From Candidatus Stygibacter australis (GTDB lineage Bacteria; Cloacimonadota; Cloacimonadia; Cloacimonadales; TCS61): a DNA stretch of 59,469 bases. Numbering within the stretch: position 1 is the first letter of the stretch; each line of letters opens with the position of its first letter. The notes beneath the pieces were generated by a model. It saw only the letters and a program-made list of their open reading frames with translations, did not search any database and was not told the DNA's origin. This document shows, piece after piece, positions 47,001 through 56,000 of this stretch. The DNA lies in contig JAVCDJ010000037.1 of NCBI GenBank assembly GCA_030765845.1, positions 1 to 59,469 on the forward strand, read 5' to 3'. Both the position numbers and the translations under genes were made by a program.

Positions 47001-50000
47001 CTGGGAGATGGCAGCTTCACATATACCCCTGCAGCGAACTGGAATGGTGAAGACATGTTCAGTTATCGGGCTTATGATGGAATGGCATATAGTTCAGAGA
47101 CAGAAGTAGCAATTACAGTAATGCCGGTTAATGATGCACCTGAGATGGTGATGCAGCCGGAAGATATTAATCTGGCAGAAGATTTTGAGCCATACGAATT
47201 CAGTTTAGTCGGATATTTCAATGATATTGATAATGAAGTACTGGATTATGTAGTTAATAATAATGTAGAAGAAATTGCGATTGCTGATATGGGTGATGGC
47301 GTATATGAAATTACTCCAATTGCAAACTGGAATGGTGAAAGCTATGTGGGAGTAACCGTAACAGATGGTGAATATGATGTAGAAAGCAGTTTCGTGGTAT
47401 ATGTGGAAGCTGTGAATGATCCTCCTTATGTTTACAATGAGATTCCTGATATGGAACTTGATGAGGATTTTGAGTCCGTAGTATTAACATTATCAGATTA
47501 TTTCATGGATGTAGATAATGATATACTTGGCTACTGGCTTGAATATGATCTGGAAGCCGTAGTAATTGAAATTGCCAATGATGAATTGACTTTATCATCA
47601 ATAATGGACTGGAATGGTGAACTTGATATTACAGTCATCGCTTATGATGAATGGTACCCGCAAGAAGATGTATTCCATCTGGTTGTGAATCCTGTGAATG
47701 ATGCACCAACGATTGATTTGCCTGAGATGTTAAGTTTTGATGAAGATGGGATGCTGGAAGCAGATTTCATGGACTACATTGGTGATATTGACGGAGACGT
47801 ATTAGCATTAACCGTAGAAGGCGGGACGGAAGTGGCAGCGTCCATTGAGGGTTATATAGTAACCTTCACAGCCAGCGAGAACTGGTTTGGCGAGGAAGTT
47901 CTTACCTTTACAATCGATGATGCAATGGGAAGACTTACAGCCAGTGATGATGTGATCATTTCTGTGGGATCGGTTAACGATAACCCCGTAGCTATGCCCG
48001 GCGGACCCTACAATGGACAGGCTAATACCGAGGGTTATGCAGAGATAGAGCTTGATGGCAGTGGATCTTATGATATTGATGGTGAGATAATGAGCTGGGA
48101 ATGGAGCTGGGAAGGTGGCTATGGAACAGGAGAAACCTTACTGGCGGAATTTCCGGCCGGAGAAACCATTGTTACTTTAACTGTGATGGATAATGAACAG
48201 GGCGTTGATGAAGAGACAACAACTGTCAATGTAAGTGAATATGTTAACATACCTCCGATTGCCGAGCCTGATATGTTCACCTTAGATGAAGATACATACG
48301 AATTTACAGGTAATGTACTGGTTAATGATTATGATCCTGATGAATATCCTGAACCATATTTAACTATGGAAGTAGTAACATCTCCTTCGCATGGATTGAT
48401 GGGTTGGGATGAATACGGGAGTTTTCTTTATTGGAGCCTAGAGCCTGACTTCAATGGCGAAGACATGTTCACTTATCGGGCTTATGATGGAGCGGCATAT
48501 AGTCAAGTGGTAGAAGTGACATTTACAATAATGCCTGTAAATGATCCACCTGAGATGGTGATGCAGCCCGAAGATATCAATCTGGCAGAAGATTTTGAGC
48601 CCTACGAATTCAGTTTAGTCGGATATTTCAATGATGTTGATAATGACGTACTGGAATATGCAGTTGATTATAATATTGAAGAGATTGAGATTGCTGATCT
48701 GGGTAATGGCGTCTTTGAAATTACTCCAATCGCAGACTGGAATGGTGAAAGCCTTGTAGGAGTAATCGTAACAGACGGTGAATATGAAGTAGAAAGCAGT
48801 TTCATGGTATATGTGGAAGCTGTAAATGATGCCCCAGAGCTGGTAATGCAGCCTGACGATATATATCTGGCAGAAGATTTTGAGCCATACGAATTTAGTT
48901 TAGCAGGATATTTCAGTGATATTGATAACGAAGTGCTGGAATATGCAGTAGATTTTAATGCCGAAGAAATTGAGATTGCTGATCTGGGTAATGGCATTTT
49001 TGAAATCACTTCTTTGGAAAACTGGAATGGTGAAAGCTATGTGGGAGTAACCGTAACAGATGGTGAATATGAAGTAATGAGTAATTTCATGGTATATGTA
49101 TCATCAGTAAATGATGAGCCAGTCGCCGAGGCAAACGGACCATATTATGAACAGGCAGATGAAGAAGGGAATGCTGAAATAACGTTAGATGGCAGCGGTT
49201 CTTACGACATCGATGGTGAAATTGCAGCCTGGGATTGGAGCTGGGAAGGCGGTAGCGTCAGTGGTGAGATGCCTATGGCAGTTTTTGCTACTGGTGTATT
49301 TGAAGTAATGCTGACAGTAACTGATAATGAAGGTGGAATAGGCACAGATATAGCAACTGTCACAGTATCAGGCTATGAAAACATGGTACCTGTTGCTGAA
49401 GCAGATAGTTTTGAAGGTGAAGAAGATACTTCCATCTCTGGCAATGTTCTCTATAATGATGTAGATCCAGATGAATATCCGGAAGCAATGACAGCTGATC
49501 TGATCACAGATGTAAGCTGGGGAGTTCTGGCGCTTTCAGCAAATGGAGACTTTGTATATATGCCTAATGAGAACTGGAATGGAGATGACAGTTTTGAGTA
49601 CAGGGCATTTGATGGAATAGATTATAGTGAACCAGTAATGGTAGCATTAACCGTAATCCCCGTAAATGATATGCCATATCAGACAGGGGATCTGGTAGAT
49701 ATCTACCTGCTGGAAGATTTTGAGCCATATCAACTTGATCTAACAGGATATTTTGGAGATGTGGAAGAAGATGAATTAATTTATGAATATACTTTCACAC
49801 CAGAAGAAATCGTATTAGTATTTGATCAAAGCGCCATGATAGAAATTCAGTCAGTAGAAAACTGGAATGGAGAAAGCTGGGTAGGTGTAGCCGTGAGTGA
49901 TGGTGAATATACGATAGATACCAGCTTCACAGTTTATGTGGAATCAATAAATGATGAGCCAGTAGCCGAGGCTAATGGACCTTATTACAGTCAGGCAGAT

Positions 50001-53000
50001 GAAGAAGGGAATGCTGAAGTAATGTTAGACGGCAGCGGTTCTTACGACATCGATGGTGAAATAGTAGCCTGGGATTGGAGCTGGGAAGGTGGTAGCGTCA
50101 GTGGTGAGATGCCAATGGCAGTTTTTGCAACTGGTGTATTTGAGGTAATGCTGACAGTAACTGATGATGAAGGTGGATTTGGAACTGATCTAGCAACCGT
50201 CACAGTATCAGGCTATGAAAACATGGCCCCTGTAGCTGAAGCAGATAGCTTTGAAGGTGAAGAAGATACTTCCATCTCTGGCAATGTTCTATATAATGAT
50301 ATTGATCCAGACGAATATCCGGAAGCAATGACAGCTGATCTGATCACAGATGTAAGCTGGGGAGCTCTGGCGCTTTCTGCAAATGGAGACTTTACATATA
50401 TGCCAAATGAGAACTGGAATGGAGATGACAGCTTTGAATACAGGGCATTTGATGGAATAGATTATAGTGAACCAGTAATGGTTGCCTTAACCGTGATTTC
50501 AGTAAATGATATACCATATCAGACAGGAGATCTGGTAGATATCTACCTAATGGAAGATTTTGAGCCATATCAACTTGATCTAACAGGATATTTTGGAGAT
50601 GTGGAAGAAGATGAATTAATTTATGAATATACTTTCACACCAGAAGAAATCGTAATAGTATTTGATCAAAGCGCCATGATAGAAATTCAATCAGTAGAGA
50701 ACTGGAATGGAGAAAGCTGGGTAGGTGTAGCCGTGAGTGATGGTGAATATACGATAGATACCAGCTTCATGGTTTATGTAGAATCAGTTAATGATGATCC
50801 AGTTATCGAATTGCCAGACAGCTTTACAATGGACGAAGCAGTACCATTTGAAGTAGATTTTGCAGAATTTACCAGTGATTTTGATGAAGATGTACTGGAA
50901 CTGACTGTAAGTGGCAATGAATATATCAATGTGTTGATAGAAGGATTGAATGTAACCTTTGATTCTCCCAGCTGGTACGGTGAAGAATTATTGACCTTCA
51001 CGATAAATGACAATATGGGAAGAGCTATCGATACTGATGATGTGTTATTGATAGTAAGACCGGCATTATTTGAAGCAGAGATCACAGTAGGTTCAGCAAC
51101 CGTTTTAGAGGATGAACTTTTCACAATAAGCGTAAGCACAACAGAATTGTACGATTACTGGAATGTGATCAGTTTTGAATTTGATATAAATTATGATGCA
51201 GAATCATACGAATATGTAGGATACGAGGCAGGTAATGTGCCTAATCCTAATGCGATGCTGCTGGTGAATAATAGTGCCCCGGGAGTGCTTGCAGTGGCTT
51301 ATGCTGATGCAATAGTAATGTCCGGAATCGGAGACCTTGTAATATTTGAATTTATGGCAGTTAATGCAGGATTAAGTGAGATCAATGCAGTAGATTTCCA
51401 TTATAATTCAACCGAGATATTTAATGTAATACAGGGTATGGTGGAAGTGATTGATGTAAATCATCCACCAGTTGCTGATGCCGGAATGGATCAAAGCCCA
51501 TATGAGCTGGAACCCGTTATGCTGGATGGAACAGCTTCATATGATCCTGACGGACAGGATCTGGATTATGAATGGATAGTTCCAGATGGTATCGAATTAG
51601 ACGATCCCATGAGTGCAACACCAGGCTTTATAGCCCCGGAAGTTATTGCAGACGAGGAATTTGTATTTACCTTAAACGTAAGTGATGGTGAATATACAGA
51701 TAGTGATGAAGTAATAATTACAGTATTGAATATCAATCATCCTCCGGTAGCAGATGCAGGAGAAGATCAGATCGTTGAAGAAGGTAATTTCGTTCAATTA
51801 GATGGATCGGGATCATTTGATCCAGATGGCATTGTATTCAGAGATGTACCAGACTGGATGATAAATCCACCTGATTATGAATATAGTGGATTTATCTGGG
51901 GAATGCTGATGCTTAATGATGTACCAGGTGATGATGTAAATGACATGATTGGAGTATTTGTAGGAGACGAATGCCGTGGAATCGCCCAGCAGAGTGATAA
52001 CAGTGTACAGGATTATACAGAGCCATTTGGTCATATAGCCTTTATGCCACAGGTTTTCAGCAATGTGACAAGTGGTGAGACATTAACATTCAAATTATAT
52101 GATGCCAGTGCAGGAATGATCTATGATATAGATGAAACTCTGGACTTTGTAGCTGATATGACTGTGGGAGATGGTAATGATCCATTTATTTTCACGGTCA
52201 ATGAAGAACAGCCTACAGGTCTGGAATACAGTTGGATAGTGCCAGCAGGTATTTTCCTTGAGAACGCTGACGGTCCTAATCCCACATTCATTGCTCCTGC
52301 AGTAAATGAAGATACAGATTTTGTGATAACTTTAGAGGTATCTGATGGTGAATATACTGACACTGATGAAGTGATGATCACTGTAATGGATGCTGAGATA
52401 CCGGAAATAATTGCAGAAATTACAGTAACTTCAGGAGTTGCTGAGCCAGGTGAATCGGTAAACATTGATGTTCTTACAACTTATATTGACCCATTATGGA
52501 GTGTATTCAGTTATGAATTCTGGTTAGAATATAATGATGCTGAATTGAGTCTTGATGGCTGGTCACTTGATGGCACAATTGTAAATCCTGATGGTGAATT
52601 AGAAGTTATTTTTGAACGTGGTGTAGTAAACATAAAATTCGTAAGCCAGGTAAGTTCCGGTGGAAGGGAATATATCCCAATCGAAGGTGCAGGTAGTTTG
52701 ATCAACCTGGAATTTACATCTCTCACAGGTGGTCAGTCTCCATTAGAAGTTTATGATTTCACTTTTAACTCTGTGGAGGTTGGAGTGATCAACCAGGGTG
52801 TGATCAATAACAATGGTCCAACTGTACTGATTCCAATTCCCTTACAGACAGTATTTGAGGATTTTGGATCATTTACACTTGATTTAGATGGCTATTTCAT
52901 TGATCTTGATGAAGGTGATGAATTAACCTATATAAATATAGAATCAGGAGATGGCATTGAATGGGGCTTACTGGATAATGTATTAACGATAAATTCTGTT

Positions 53001-56000
53001 GATAACTTTAATGGTACTATTCCAATGTCAGTAACAGCCTGGGATGGTTATACTGATTCGTTAACAGTAACTTCAGAATTTGATATTGTAGTTACACCAG
53101 TGAACGATGTTCCGGTGATAGATCTGCCTGAGATGTACAGCTTTGCAGAAGATGGTGAACTGATAGTAGATTTTGCACCATTTATCAGTGACGTGGATGG
53201 AGATGGATTGACATTAAGCGTAACGGGTAATGAAAATATCACTGCTGTAATAACTGGTACAATGGTAACTTTTGGAGCCCTTGAGAATTACTTTGGAAAT
53301 GAGACATTGACCTTTGCAGTTGATGACGGTGTAGATCGCGTGACAGCTACCGATGATATTTTGATTGAAGTAACCTCAGTAAATGATCTTCCAGTTGCAG
53401 ATGCAGGTGTGCCTATAAATGCTATGGCAGGTCCAGAGGGTATTGCTCTGATAACTTTAAATGGAAGCGGTTCTTATGATGTTGATGGTGAAATAATTGA
53501 ACATTACTGGAGCTGGGATGGTGGAGAAGCCTACGGTGAGAATCCACAGATAGAGCTTGCACTTGGCAACTACACTATTTCATTGTTGGTCACTGATAAT
53601 GAGGGTGGTACAGACAGCGACAATGTTCAAGCATCTGTGGCTCCATATAGTGGAACAACTCCAATTGCTTATCCAGATAATTATGAGGTAGATGAAGACA
53701 TGGTATTGATCGTATCTGCTGCTGAAGGAATTCTGGCAAATGATATTGATGATGGATATCCTGAGCCACTTACTGCTTTGATGATTGAAGAACCAACAGT
53801 AGGTACCTTAATCTATAATTCAGACGACTGGGATGGCAGCTTTGAATACAGTGCACCGGCTAACTGGTATGGAATAGTGAGCTTCAGTTATGTAGCTTTT
53901 GATGGAGGAATCTTCTCAGATCCTACTGAGGTGACAATTATCGTGAACAGCGTAAATGATCTACCAGTAGCTGATGCAGGTGGTCCTTACGAAGCAGTAG
54001 CTGAAGTTAATGGCGAGGCAATTGTGACATTATCCGGTTCAGGAACTGATGTTGATGGTGAAATAGTTCTTTATGAATGGTATTATAATGACGAAATGAT
54101 AGGATCCGGATCTGTAATTGATTATGGATTTGGAGTTGGAGACCATGAAGTAACTTTGATAGTAACCGATGATGAAGGCGGTACTGGAGAAGATATAGCA
54201 ACTGTGATCGTAAGTGAATATATCAATATTATACCAGTTGCTGTTGATGATTATTACTCAGTATATGAAGATGATGTACTGGTAGTAGATGCCGGGGCCG
54301 GTGTTTTGATCAATGATTATGATCCAGATGAATATCCCGAAATACTAACTTGTGTATTAGTAGAGCAAAGAGATTTCAACCTGATGGAAGATGGTTCATT
54401 TGAATATACACCTGCACCTGACTTCAATGGTTCAGTGAATTTTGAATATTATGTAACTGACGGTGAAGCGGTTTCTAATCTTGCAACGATCTATATTGAT
54501 GTAATGCCAGTAAATGATCCACCAGTAATAGAGCTTCCAGAAGAATTCACATTCCTGGAAGATGAAAGTCTGGAATTAGATTTCTCAGAATACATTAGCG
54601 ATATTGACAGTGAATTTTTGACATTGTCAGTTTCCGGTAATATAATGGTGCTGGTAGCTATTGAAGAATATATGGTGACAATATCAGCAGAAAGTGACTG
54701 GTATGGCAATGAGACATTGAGTTTCACGATCAGTGATAATGAAGCAAGGTTGTTTGATAGTGATGATGTGATAATTAATGTAACTGCAGTAAATGATGCT
54801 CCAGTTATAAATGAATATTTGCCCGTAGAAACAGATATCACCATTTATGATGATGCAATAATAGATTTCTATGTGGATGCAGTAGATATCGATAGTGATC
54901 TAGAATACAGCTGGACTTTCAATGGTGAATTTATGCCTATTATGGGTAATATCTTTACCCCGGAATTTACTGAAGAGGGTGATTACGTTATTGTAGTAGA
55001 GATCACTGATGGTGAATATCCTGTGATGATCACCTGGTCAGTACACTATCTATTAGCTCCTGACTGGGTAGTAGTTACCTATGATAACTTTACTAATGCC
55101 CATGGTTATGTAACAGTTGATGGTTTATCTGCAGATATAGGTGACATGATAGGTGCCTTTGTGGATGGAGAATGCCGTGGAATGGGTACAGTAAATGGAT
55201 CATCAAGAGTTAATTTCCAAATTTATGGAGATATAGTAGAAGTAGTAAACTTCAAGTTCTGGGATCTGGAAACAGATAGTATTTATGATCTGGAGTACTT
55301 TACACAGACTTATCCAGGTGGAAATATAGGATCAGTACCAAATCCATTACCTCTGGCAGTTACTACTGGAGAGGGACCGGGCTGGGTTCCAGTTATTTAC
55401 ACAAATAGCACCATTGTATATGCACTTGTAACTATCGAAGGAGTAGATGCTGAAGAAGGAGATATTGTTGCAGCTTTTGTAGGAGATGAATGTAGAGCAG
55501 TAACTCAAGTACAATTATTGACCCGTGAAGCAATTGCTTCTCTGGTAGTACAGGGTGAGATTGTCGAGACAGTTCATTTCAGAATCTGGGACAGCAGCGA
55601 AGATATAATCTATAATGTTGCTACAACAATCCAGTCAAATCCAGGAGGTGTAGTAGGATATCCACCAGATGAGATATTGCTTGATGGATCAAACTTATCT
55701 GATGTAACACAGACCTTAGATCTCAATGGGGGCTGGAATCTAGTATCATTATATGTCAGACCAGTAGATATGAGTGTGGAAACAATATTTGCACCGATCA
55801 TGGAAAACCTGATGAAAGTGAAAGACATTTACAGCAGTTATGATCCATCCTTACCTTCAGTATATAATACACTTCAGGAACTTGAAGATGGTTCAGGATA
55901 TTATGTAAAAGTAAGTGCAGTATCTGTACTTGATGTTACAGGATCTATATTGGATCCAACACAAACTCAAATTGATCTTAGTGCTGGCTGGAATCTGGCA

